Source: Motacilla alba alba (taxonomy: Eukaryota > Chordata > Aves > Passeriformes > Motacillidae). Taken from it: DNA of 64,000 nt. The stretch spans positions 6,963,439-7,027,438 of the forward strand of contig NC_052030.1 in assembly GCF_015832195.1 (NCBI RefSeq), read 5' to 3'. Shown piece by piece: positions 25,258 to 37,560 of this stretch (positions are counted from its first letter, which is position 1; every line of letters begins with the position of its first letter). Position numbers and translations under genes: made by a program. The notes below the pieces were generated by a model that saw nothing but the letters and a program-made list of their open reading frames with translations, searched no databases and was not told where the DNA came from.

Positions 25258-28200
25258 GCCTATATGTATATAATGTATATGTAACTGTGTACATAGAGTC
25301 AGGTAAAACTAGTTACAGGTGTCTCTCTCTGATATATTTTAAATGGAACTGATCTGTCTTGATAGAAAGAAAATGGTTGTAGTAGCACCAAAATACAAAA
25401 CCAAAATTACTTTAAAAAATGTAAGCAAATAAAGTAGACTGGAAACAGTGTTTCTGCCAGTGGTTATGTTCCAGGCTATGGAAGACTGGAAGACAGATAC
25501 ACCATTTTAGGGGATATTCAGAGAGAAGGGAGGCAGTGCTGGAAGCTTGGAGAAAGTAGACAATATGTAAGAGCAACTTACCTTAAAATTTGTGTTGCCA
25601 TCCTGTTCACCTTTTACACATCCATCCCTTGTGTGGATTTTTCAGACAGTAATTTATAAAGCACTGACATAGTCTGTCCATTGATATTGGATGTAGAATA
25701 CCCCTGGCCTGGGATGGACAGTGAGCACTGTGGGCAATGCTGAGGTTTAATAACATTTCTAGACTGTGTTAAGATGTTCTGTCAATCTGCTCCTCATTAA
25801 TGGAAGTAATTTCTGCCTTTGTGGGCATGGGCCAGTTTGATCAGACTACAGAAGGGCAGAAGGGCACAACATGGCTTAGGCAGCAGATTCTGCCACACCA
25901 GGAGCTTTTCTAGGGGTTTAGTTGCATTGCAGAAAAAAGGAGTACCACGGGTAAGTCTTTTATTTTAAAAAATATCCCCTTTCTGCAATGAAATTCTTTT
26001 ATGAACATCAGTAATTCAAAAACCTTTCTTTCAGCAGACTTGGTGAAGTATCTGCCATGTAAAAGCCATAAAGGCTGTGTGCTGCCTTCTGAGGTTTATT
26101 TCACGCCTTTTAACTTCCAGCCTCCACATGGGGCTTGGACTATCTATCTATATCTTTAATATGGGGTACGAGCAGGATTTTCAAGGATTTATTTGAGCAT
26201 TGTCTGTGTGTGTGTGAAACCCTCCCACTGAGTTCAGTGGTAACTGAAAGAAATAATGGGAAGGAATTGTGTGGTTAGCCAGAGAATTGGCAATGCCTGG
26301 AACTCTTTAAGGGAAAGTTGCCTTCCATACAAGTGAAGAACTGTCCTTTACTTAGCACTGTTGTTTTGGAGCTAAAGCATGCTCCTGGGTTTGGCTTCAA
26401 TAAATCTTACCATTGCATACAGCCAGCCATGAGGACTCAAAGTAGGGCTTTCAGCACCAAAACCACAAGATTTGATACCCCAAATGAACACCTAAAATGA
26501 GAATTCCTGCTTTCAGAATAACAATAACATATCGAGCTCATGGATGCCATGCCTAGCTCCCACTGCTATCTTACTTCCCCTGAAATCAGTAGTAGTTTTT
26601 CCTTTAATAGTGCCTCATTATACTTTACATGCCATTAGGAGTGGCACCCACAGGAATTTGCTCTCTGCTGTAGTTCATTGACATTAGGATTCTTCAAGCC
26701 TCTGACATGGAGCAAATAAAATACTTGCCATGGGTTTTGTTTTGTTTTTTTTTTTTTTCTCAAAACAGCACAAAGGGAAAAGTGGAATTTCATAAACACA
26801 TCCCATTCTAGGGGTCAACTCTATTTTTAATGGAACTTCTGTCCCTACTCCACAGAACAGAGATAGTCTTCACAGAAGCACTTTTGAGTGGCAGGCAGCA
26901 AGGAGGAATTTGGGATTAGTGGTGGAGCAGCAGTGTGGGCTCTTCTGCCTTCTGGCTTGTCCTTTCATGCACTGTGCAGGGGAGTGGCTCCTGGGCAGTG
27001 GTTTCCTCCTACGTTCACTGTTCCCATGGATATGAGGTGGATGGCTCCTGGTGTGCCAGTTGCACACTCATATATCTTGAAAGCCTCTTTCAGTTACATA
27101 GGAGCAGAGCACATGGGGATCTTTGGGTCAGAGCTGACTGTGGAAGCTCATAAAGTTGCATTATATTCTGGTTCTAGTCACGGGCACAGGTGGTTTAGCA
27201 GAATACAGCTTTGCTGTCAGCTTTTTCTCCTGTACAGTCATTGGAACAGATGGTGAAAGGATTGTTGAGGGTCTTTTTTAAATACAAGCAAGGCTACTTT
27301 TTCTTAGGAAAAGCTCTTCTTGTAGAAACTGCAGTGTCTGAGTAAATTCAGTGAGTAACAGCATAATCCATTTTTTGCAGCCTGTATATTATGGATCCAT
27401 CTGGCCTTGGGATCAGCCCTTATTGTCTCATTGACAGATACCTAAAACAACAGACTTAAAACCAGAGAAGTAAGTTGTTATAAATAGGTGGTACTTGGTT
27501 ATGACTAATTTTTCGAGCACACTGTGACATAGTGGAGACAAACTGCTCTGTTGTTGGCCACAATCTCCTCCATCAGAACTCACATGCTTTGCACTGCTGT
27601 TGGTGGGAGCTCCTCAGCTTCCAGCTGTGACTCACAGTGACAGAGGTACCAGCCAGATGTTCTTCTCCAAACACAGGCTGCACGTGAGGCACAGGAATGG
27701 GCTTCAGGCCTTCTGGCAGCAGTTCCTGACTCCACTGCAGATTCCTGCTGCCTCGTTTGTCTTTCTGTGCCTCTTTGCTCCATGTTGGATGGGGATGTGA
27801 GTTCCTGACTCACAAATGTGTTGTGTTTGTGAGAGGCTCAAGCCCTACTGTTCTGCAATCAGCTCTGTAGCTGAAGACAGGCAGATGCCTCCCATAGGTA
27901 TCCTGGAGCAGTAGGAGCTATCTGGGGCACATTTAGCCTCAAAGGAAAGCATCACTTAGGTAGTGTACTTGAGGAGGAAGTCTTTGGGTGTTTGTGATGG
28001 GTGTTTTTGACAATAATCTTGGTATTTCACGCTGACTTTGGCAAGCTGTTTTAGTAAACAGATAAAGACATTTCTGCCTTGATCCTTCCACTGACTCCCT
28101 GCATATTTCCCTATAATCCAAAGCCTCTGCACATTACCGACACAGCACAATCCTCATTCCAAGAGACCATATGCTTCATTGCCTTAAGCAGTTCTGCTCT

Positions 28201-31200
28201 TCCCTGCCTGCTTCTTGGAGCAGTGGTACATGTGTATAATAATATCCAAAATGACTGAGCAGAAATGCAGTAAAAGAAATGGCTGTAGCTTGGGAGTGAC
28301 CTCGAGAAGTGGGGACACTGGGATGTGCTGGTGAGGCACAGAACACATCAAGAGCTGAGTTCCACAGACGTTGACATGTCGTGGGCAGCTGAGGAAACCC
28401 AGGCTTTCACATCTCTTGAGGGCAAGGACTGAGCTGCTGTGTTGCCATGTGAAAAATGTTACTAATTTCTGTCTTTTTTGTGTCTCTTTTAGTGTTGTAC
28501 AGAAGTACGTATCCATTTATCTACATTGTCAAATTAACAGCACATAAAGCTAGTCAAAGAAGGAATAATGTCTATTAGTGCACAAAATTATTCCTTTTCT
28601 AGTATGGTCTTTCACTCAAGGAGCAGGAATAAGATGGAAATTATTAATTCCTGAGATTTTAACACAGGAAAGCACATCCTGATTTAAGGAATAGGAAAAA
28701 TAGGTGTGTCCATGTGTAAACAGAAGTCACATCAGTTTATTTAACTGTAAAGGCAAAAAAAAATCGTTCCCACTTATACTGAACAACAAAATAGCTACAT
28801 TTTTAAAAACATGTAAAAACCTTTGTATGAATCGTAATAATAGAAATTTAGTGTATTTCTCCCTCATTTTAACAGAATTTTTAATATGGTTCTCTATGAA
28901 TATTTTCATTTCTTTTTGAGAATAATATTTTTATTATATATGTACTCAAATTCTAGGGATATTTACACAGCTTCTGTTTATGTATCTCTGAAGACCTGGA
29001 TGCTGCAGGACTGCATTTCAGCAGTGTGACACAAATGAAGGCAAGAGTCCTTTTTGGGCATAAGAGACTTGGGGGTGTGCTCTCTGCTTTTGGTTCAGTT
29101 CTATATGTATAAAAATACATACACACTCTGCTTCTATTATTAGCAATCCCCTGCATGGGTTGGGAAAGCAACGCTCTCCTTAGCCTGGGTTGACATTACT
29201 TGATTTTTGAAGCTGAGTTCCTTGGATGCTCCATGACTGCCTAATCCTAGGCTTACGGATAAATTAATCACTTGAATCCTACAACTAGTGACTTGAATAA
29301 CTTACACTAATGTGGTGCTCAGACTGGCTCAGTGCAGCAGGCTGATTTTCACCTGAGGGTCCTTAACATTTCCCTAGGAAATGCATGAATACATTAGTGG
29401 AAATTTGATGGAATAGGTTCAGTAACATAATTTGGAAGAGAGGAAGAACCACAATGCCATTTTGTCTGATCTATACCTATAGCAATTTCCAAGTTGTTAC
29501 ACACACAGAAATATACACATACATTTACATATATATGTATGTGCCCAGATATTTATAAAACCAACCACAGCCTTTCAGTTGTGTGTGCTGTGATTCATCA
29601 GCAGCAATAGTTTTTGGCAGGGACATAATTTCAAATCTTCTGCTGAGGATGCCTGCCAAGACATTGTTGGACAGAGATAGGATGAGGAAAGTTATTTATA
29701 AATGGGGATAATTAGGTCCCGTGCTTATTAGTGTTGAGGATGAGACAGAAAGACGGCATGTGTAGTAATGAGTATTGTAATATGAGAAGACACTCTCCAT
29801 GATTTTCTAATTGTTGAGAGAAAAAAAATTGTAAAAAACCCTCTCAGGTGAAATAACATCATTATGTGCTGCTCCCAGCTACGAGATTCAGACTTGGAGT
29901 TCGTGTGCTATGCTGTAGGAGAGGTCTCAGACTAGTGGAACCTTGGAATACTTCCACAGGATCCAGGTGCTGACTGTCACAACTGAAATGAGATTGTTTC
30001 CTCCATCCTGGACTTCACAGTTTGTGTTCAGGCGAAAACAAACCCTGATCAGACATAGGAACTGCATTAGCTCCTTTTATGTGGAAGCAGTGCTCACAAC
30101 TGCACCGTCAGAAGAGAGCACTGTGCTGCCTGGTGCTCTGCTCATCACCTCTGTCAGCAGAGGCAAGGCTATTTCTGTGTTCCAGCAGTCATGTAGATGT
30201 GTGTTACATCCCTTTTTTTCTTCAAGAGATACTGTCACTGGGACAAATTCTCCTTTCCACTGGTGTTCTCCCTAGAGGTATAAATCCAGTGAGCACAGTG
30301 TGAAATTCCTCCCTGCGGGGTCTGGAGGGCACCTGTGCTCACACAGACTGCACAGCACCCAGGACAATGCTCTCAGCCAGTTAGCTACAGAAGAGTGGTC
30401 ACACAGTGAGTCAGGAGAATAGCCATTAATATTAAAGATTTCTTAGCTCCTGGCTTTGTACCAAGCTTACTAGATAGTGTGACTAATGTGGAGGAGACAC
30501 TGAAGCACACATCTGTGTTGAAACAGTTGAATATCCCATTAACTTTTCTTACTTCCAAGCTATTTGGACTGGTCTCACAATGCTTGGGATTTTTATGGCC
30601 TGAAGCTCCTGCATTCTCAAGTAAATGGTTGCTCTGGGGGTTTCTGAGTTTTTCATGAGAGGTGAGGGGAAGAAATAGTCTTCAGCATTTCAGAAAGAAC
30701 CTTGAAATACAAAAAATGGAATCTCTCCAAAGGTCATTATTTCCCTGCACAGTGTGGGGTTTTTTTAAACTCTGGCACAATACTGACAAGGTCCAGTGCT
30801 TTCAGAAAGATTATTCATGTATTTTAAGGTGGGTGCAGTGTAAGCAAGTTCCTGGCTTGGCCTGGGCCGTGGTCTGTCTGAAGGGGGAGTGGTGTTGGGA
30901 GAGCTCATTTGGCTAAATCGCTGCCACAGCTGTATTTCTGCCCTGTGGCCAGCAGAGAATGTCACCTGTGTGGCTGAGTATCTCCCAGGCTCTCCAGACC
31001 TGGAGCTAGCATCACTTCCCCTAAAACTATTTCATCCCAGGGTTTTGCCTACACATCCTCAATGCAGCCTGTATGTGAAAACACTGCATTTAAATGCTGT
31101 TGCCAAAAAAAGAATCAGCAGGGTTTAGACAGTCTGTGCCAAGCTCATCTCTAGGGTGATATTTCTGAAGTAAAGCAGGGAATATCTAAAACAGCTCCTG

Positions 31201-31659
31201 GCAGAGAGATAGGAAAGAATATTTGAGGGAGCTAGAATTTTGCCTTTGTATTTCTTGTAAAGCATTAAAGGGATCCTTAGAACTAGAAATCTCTTAAAGT
31301 GTGTAATTATGTACGTCATGGTGTCTCAGATGGTTCTGCAGGCAGAGCACTCTCTTTCCTGCTAAGGGAATTTTGCAGAGCAGTTTTTTTTTTTGTGGTT
31401 TGCAAGGGCACCTAAAAGCAGTGCTGGGTTTACAGACTGCAGTGCCTAAATATTAAATGCTCAGTAGTGACAGTTGCTATCAAACACAATAGAAGCCACC
31501 ACTGTCAAGCCCATAACAACTATTTATTTTTCTGTCTAAAACAGAGAAGTAAAGGAAAACGCTGCAAAGGGAGATCAGCTGAACCTTGCAAATCAGCATG
31601 TGCTATTGCAAAAGCAAATTCTCACTTGCTAATAAGGATTAGGAGAAATGCCTGAGTTG

Positions 31660-32060
31660 TTTCATTGTTGGGAGCTATCAGCAGCACCTGTGCTTCATTA
31701 GCAAAATCAAAGTTTACTGTTATCTAAGACAAAAACGTTGGGGGGGCAGGTGGTCCTTGAGGCAATAATATCAAATCCCCTTTTGTTTCCTGGAGAATGA
31801 TTACAGTGAAATACTTTGCTTATGTTTCCATTCTTTAGACCATCTGTTTCAAATTAAACCCTTCTGGCAGGATACATCATCATTTATTAGAGCGTTACAT
31901 TAGATAATGCAGTGTTAGTATGGCTGTTATAAACCCTTAGCTTCATGAGCGTGGCTTCAGGGACAGAACTGGGGTGTTTACTTAATGAAAGGGCCAGAGA
32001 CTGTTAATAAAACTGGTTTCCCAGCTCAGAAATGATTTTTTTTAATAGGTCTTTCACAAT
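31660..32060. promoter_or_regulatory. Candidate regulatory segment with TCF/GATA-like words
   Basis: A 400-bp complex stretch with ATCAAAG (TCF/LEF-like), TTATCT (GATA-like), CAGGTG (E-box) and several homeodomain-type core words close together. Conservation cannot be judged from one sequence. Confidence 0.2.
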
Positions 32061-33131
32061 TACATTTCTGGTGTGTCTTGATCTGCAACTCTGAACGCGT
32101 TTGGTAGAGTGAAAACTTGTGCATTTAGATGACTGAAAGCAAAGGTACTGAGAAGGACTTGTCAGAAACAAACTGTGAGACACCTAAGGCTGGAAACACA
32201 GTCCCTGCACAGGATGGGGTGACAGCCATTTCCAGAAATCTCCAATGCCCTGTAGCATCCAAGGCACACCCCCTGTGATTCTAGAGCACACAAAGATCTG
32301 GCAGGTAATACCCCCCCCATCTGAAGGAATTTTCTGCATTTTCATTGTTGTCCTCTGTAGAAACTCTTTTTTTTCTAAGCTTTCCTGCAGAGGCAAAGCT
32401 TCACATGCCAGTAGACAGAAGACTGGCCTTGGTCCTAGAACTGTCCTGTCACTGCAGTCTCAACCATTTGGGGACAGTTTAAGAAACACAAAACCTTGCA
32501 AGGAGACTTTTTTTTAATTCTCAGTCCCAGTGTACTGAAGAGGCTCACTCACTCCTTACTAAAGGAGTAGGGAAAAGGATTCAGTCCCAGGAAATGAGCA
32601 GTTCTTTATCGGTGTGTTTGAGATACTACAGTTACCACTGTTATTAAAAAAATTCTTTCAATCTACTTCAATTAGAAAGATGGTGACTGTGAGAGCAAAA
32701 TTAAGAAATAGATTAATCATTGATGATATAAAGACTTTGTATGCTTTAGATGAGGCAAAGCCTGCTTTTAAATATGCTTATAGAGAGTGTGCCTGGTGAA
32801 GAGGACAAGTCTTTCATCTTAAAAATGTGCTTCTCATTTTTTTTCTGGTCAAAGGAAATCTGAAAAATCCTCTAGTAGGTGATTCACACCACCTAGATTA
32901 AATTCAAGACCTGAATCACTGCTATAATATATACATGTAGAGTTTCTTTCATCCCACAATCTCCCAAATTTTTGTGCTGTATTTAACCAACACAGTATTT
33001 GTCCTGGTTACCCTTCAGTGATGCAGTCAGATGCAGTCAGGAAGCCAGCATCTGCTTCAAAATTATTTTTTTAACTAATCAAATCATACTAACCAAAGTT
33101 GCTTAAAACCGGTATTCTCTCTTGCTCCATT

Positions 33132-33154
33132 AAAAAAAAAAAAAAAAAAAAAAA
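33132..33154. repeat. Poly(A) tract, 23 nt
   Basis: An uninterrupted run of 23 A. No retrogene or SINE body is recognisable before it. Confidence 0.9.
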
Positions 33155-36100
33155 GTGAATTTAAGTAGCATCATTTTATAACTCAAAAGTTTAGTGTACC
33201 ATTTAAATGTTGCAGGATCTGAAGCAGGCCAGGATGACATCAACATTTCCTTTAAGAAGGCCAGCAGTAAGTCCACAGTGTATGTCTGAATACATGTGGT
33301 TCAAATGACATAATGTTAACTTTTTTCCTCTCTCTGTTGTTCTTTCGAGAATAAATTTACACTTTTTTTTTGGTTTATTTTTTTTGTAATAGTGGGAAGG
33401 TGATACATAGTGAGTAAAAATTTTTAAGGTCATGAAAGAGGCTTTCAAAACCACATTTTCCTTGTTTCAAATGCCCTTTTATTATTCTGTTTTGTCTAAA
33501 GAAAAAAAAGCCTGAAAGTTCATAAACTTTTGCTTGCCAGTTGTAGGCTAGAGACCTGCCTTTGCTCTCCCTCCAGCTAATGGTAAAACATCCAAACACT
33601 GACTCATCCCTGTGCTGATCCAAGTCCCCTCCAGAGATGAGCTGTTTGTATTTCTGGTGAAGTTAACCCCGAGGGCTGCTGTGGGCCTGCTTCAGCCACA
33701 GGGTTTTTCTGCCTGCCTGGGGAAACCATTTGTTGGGCCCCACCTGTGCTGACCTTTCTGGAACCTTTTGCTGGCTTTCTGACTTCTCTTTTCTTTGTTC
33801 TGGTCACAGCACAGTTCAGAGGCTGCCCTAACCTTGGGCATCCTCCTTGAAGGTATGTCTGCATCAAACCACAGAAATGGGATAAGCCCCTGGGAATCAT
33901 CCCTGAGGATTGGACCTCTGGCATCGGTAGCGCAAGCATTTACTGTTTTCACTAACAGAATAATTCCATTAGTGGGCATCAGTAGATTGTTATCCTCTTA
34001 GATGGATTTTCTGCTTACAGATGAAATACAACACAATAAAACTGGATTAAAACAGCAGCAATATAAATACATATAAAAAGAACAAAGAGCAAGAAGCTGG
34101 GTAGTTATTGATGGAACACAGGACTGTATATTCAAGCTAGTGGTAATCTTCAACAAATTATTTCTGAGGTTTTCTTTACCTAATTGAATTGCAAGGTTTA
34201 AAAAGTGGTAAACATAATCTGATTAATAACATTTTTGGACATGCCAAGGAAAATCTAAGACGTCAAAAGACTTTTGAACATAAATTGTCTAAGTGTATTA
34301 GTACCTAACCCAAGCAAAAATAAACTGCAGAATGGAGCACAGGCACAGGAGATTCCTGATGGTGAAGTGTTAGTGCAAAAGAATGACAGCCAAAATGCAG
34401 CACTGAGGCAAACAATCAATATTTTCCATTTTCATTTTCTAGCATAATGAGATTGCCCAGATGTTCAGCAATACTTTTTTTGTGCTGGGGAAACAGTTTT
34501 GACTATTGCTTAATAACAGTCTGAAACTTTTCTGGTGGTGAGCAGAGCTCAGCCCTGGTGCATTTGGTGACACTGTCATCCAGAAACTTGCCTGTGTTTA
34601 TTACGGGGATTTTGATCTCAAATGGCAGGTCCTTGTGCAATCAATGCACCTCAAATGGCTCTGAGATTTCAAATGGAACCATAGGATTTTAGAATTCAGT
34701 TCAAGCTACTGAGAGATTTATCAGGAATAGTTTTATTTGTCCGATCCGGCTTCAGCCTGTCCCTGTCCCCAAGTGAGTGATGCTGTCTGGTGCAGTTTTT
34801 TCCTTCTTTTGTGAGATGCTGGAGGTCAAATGGGATTCAGTGAGAGGGCAGGCTGGAGAGGAAGACGTAGGACACAAGTGGGAGCATTTAATGGAGAATA
34901 AGTATTACTAGGGACAAAAGAGAAAAGGCATTCTGAGAAAGCATTTGCACGACTGTGGGAGACTGAGACCTGGGGAAAAGGGACCATGCTACTTTAGGAG
35001 GAATTGGATGTGAAGTTTTGAAACCAAACTTTTTTCTTCTGGGCTCTTGGTAAGAAAGAACATACACAGTATAAATACACACACCTGCTTATATAATAAG
35101 ATAAACTGAAGGAAAAAAATTAACATTTTAAAGCTATGTAAGAAAGAGAAAGCTGAGTATCTTAAATACAGAGAATGAGCAGGCAAGAAGGATAAAGGAA
35201 GGTGTATAGCAGATTTTCATCAGGGTCTGATTTACTTATGTGACCCCTAGGAGCCACTGTCAGTCTGTGAAATGCCCCAGGGCCAAAGGACCTGTGCTCC
35301 AGTCAGATGTGCCTCCTCTGCATCTTATGTGTGTGAGACAGAGACACGGAGTGGTGGGCAGGGGAAAGACACTCCACAGGGAAAGCTGGAAGGTGGCTTA
35401 ACTTTAACAGAAAGACCATTTTCTTTTGGGCAAGCACAGCGTCCTTGTGTACCCCTGCTGTTGGTGCTGCAGGATTGTGAGCCTGTTAACTCTGGGCTCA
35501 GGGGAACACATCTCTGTGTGCTCGGCAGGGGACAGGCTCTGGTCTCAGTGGCTCTGGAGTCACTCACACTGGCTGAAATTTGGCAGCTGGAAACTGTCTG
35601 CCCAGCTGGTGTGCCAGTGGAATAGCAGGAATAGTACTATAGAATTTGTGGTGTGGGGAATGTGGGAATGGAGTTGGAGCTTCAACAGGTGGACAGAAGT
35701 GGTAAGAATGCATAATTAAATAAGCAAAGGCTGGATAATGGAATCTGTAGAATCTGCTGGCATCCCAAGATTCACATTCAGGAGCAGTTCTGTCACCATT
35801 TGCAAACCACTGAATCTGACATGTAGAAACCAGTGCTGAATTTGGGATGTCAGCTCAGAAAAAGGGGTCTCTGTTCTGATTCTCTCTCCCTGAGGCCTCT
35901 GTTGTGAGGTTAAGACAGCACCATTGGCCATCTACAGGTAATTAACATTCCAGTGTGAGTAATTAACATGCAAGTTCCACCTGTCTTTCTTCTGCACAAG
36001 GCAATGTGTGGAGCTGCAATGAGCTCTGGCTTCTGAAGGGAGTCTCCATGTGAAGAGAGGAGCAGCGTTCAGGCCAGAGGCACAAGATGGTGGGAAGGGA

Positions 36101-36232
36101 ATGCCCAGTGGGTGCTGCCAGCTCAGCTCTGCTGAGTCCACCTGGCTGGTGACCACTTTTATTTCCCAAAACGCAGGTTCCTGGTTTCCAGTGCCAGGGC
36201 CCCAGTGCTGCCTGTAAGAGATCTATTCCAGT

Positions 36233-36645
36233 ATGACAGAATCACAGAGTCATTGGGGTTGGAAGGGACCTCTGGAGATCATCCAGTCCCACCCCCCAGC
36301 CAAAGCAGGGTCACCGAGAACAGGCGACAGAGGAATGCATCCAGGTGGGTTTGGAAGGTCTCCACAGGAGACCCCACGACCTCCCTGGGCAGCTGTCCCA
36401 GTGCTCTGCCACCCTAAACGTAAAATTCTTCCTCATGTTGAGGTGAAACTTCTTGTGTTCAGTTTAAGGCCATTGGTCCTTATCCTGTCACTGGGCACAA
36501 GTGAAAAAGTCTTCAGACTAAACAGGCCCAGCTCCCACAGCCTGCCCTCATAAGAGATGCTCCAGACCCCTCATCAACCTTGCGGCCTCTGCTGGACCCT
36601 CTCCCGCACTCCTGGCCTTTGTTGTACTGAGGAGCAGCTGGGCAC
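36233..36645 (-). mobile_element. CR1 LINE, 5'-truncated, antisense to PGAM5
   Basis: Reverse-complement CR1 3' region. It opens with gacagaatcacagagtcatt and ggttggaagggacctctgga (the 3' terminus) and runs through ctgtcccagtgctctgccac, aggcccagctcccacagcct and ttgtactgaggagcagctgg. It has no coding capacity. It lies about 200 bp before the PGAM5 CpG island. The right edge is approximate. Confidence 0.93.
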
Positions 36646-36829
36646 AGTGATAAGTCTCAGGGCTTGTAATTAAATATGACGGACCCGGCAGTGCCGGGTT
36701 AGTGGCTGGTCTCAATGTACAGGTCTTTTTCACCCTGAAGGACTGATCACACCAGGCGATTAAACGAGGCAGGGCTGGCGGGGATCCCCGGGGATCCCAC
36801 CCCTACACGGTGACCCGCCATGGGTGGAA

Positions 36830-37560
36830 ACCGCTTTGGGAGCGGCCAGGCAGGACCAGCCCCTGAGCCAGGCCTGAGGCGGGCGCAGCTCCGCGGGCAC
36901 CGCGGCCGGGGGAGAGGGGCCCGGGCGGGGCCCGGAGGGTCTGTGAGGGCCGGGGGGTCGGTGGGCTCCGTCGGTGCAGCCCCGTGCTCCCCGTTCGCGG
37001 AGGAATCTTGCCCCGCACCGCGCTCCGTCCGGGGCGGGGCGGAGCGGGGCGGGCTCGCCGGTGAGGGGCACGCGGCCGCCCCGCCATGTCGGTCCGCCGC
37101 GCCCTGGCGCTCGCCGCCTGCGGGCTGGCGGGCGGCTCCGTCCTGCTCTCCGCCGTCGTCGTGGGCAAGCAGCCGGCCCGCGGCGGTGGCGATAGCGAGC
37201 CGCGCCCGGGGGGTTCCGTGCCCTCCGCCGCGCCGCCCGGCTTGCTGCTGCTGCCGCCCACCGCCTCCTGCCCGCCGACCGCCGGCTGGATCGAGAGACC
37301 CGCGGGCACCGGCAGCTACTGGGACAGCAACTGGGACAGGTGGGCGCGGCCGGGCTGCGGTGGCGGCGCCGCCTCCTCGCCCGGGCAGGTCGCGGCTGTG
37401 GTGAGGGGCCGGAGGGATCCGGGGAGCGGCGGGAGCTGCCCTGAGCCCCTCTCCGGAGCCCCGCGGGCCGGGGCAGGGCCCCTCGGGGGTCGGGAGGCCC
37501 CGGGCCCCCGCGGGAGCAGCCCCCGGCTCGACGGGTCTCGTTTCCCGGTGAAATTGCGTG
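36830..37560 (+). promoter_or_regulatory. PGAM5: PGAM5 CpG-island promoter
   Basis: G+C and CpG density rise sharply around PGAM5 exon 1. GC-box (Sp1-type) sequence ggggcggggc occurs at about 37032-37052, just before the ATG. No TATA box was seen. This is the usual housekeeping-promoter pattern; the transcription start cannot be set exactly. Confidence 0.8.
37086..37339 (+). CDS. PGAM5: PGAM5 exon 1: membrane anchor and WDxNWD motif
   Basis: Starts [20 protein letters not shown], matching the AACGLAGGS anchor where PARL cleaves the human protein. A 50-residue Gly/Pro/Ala-rich linker leads to SYWDSNWDR. The ATG is the first in the CpG island matching the family start. The donor is GACAG|GTGGGC, phase 2. 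Confidence 0.94.

Larger units (their letters stand above)
24131..36232. other. ZDHHC8-PGAM5 intergenic region, no gene recognised
   Basis: Twelve kilobases of A/T-rich sequence. Short open frames on both strands show no splice-flanked or family-like protein. I looked for exons of PXMP2, the human neighbour upstream of PGAM5, and saw none. It holds TA-rich microsatellite DNA at 25213-25257, a 23-A run at 33132-33154, and two high-complexity segments listed separately. Confidence 0.65.

Noticed and set aside
33132..33154. 23-A run as the tail of a retrogene or SINE
   Set aside because: No coding remnant, SINE body or target-site duplication was recognised before it.
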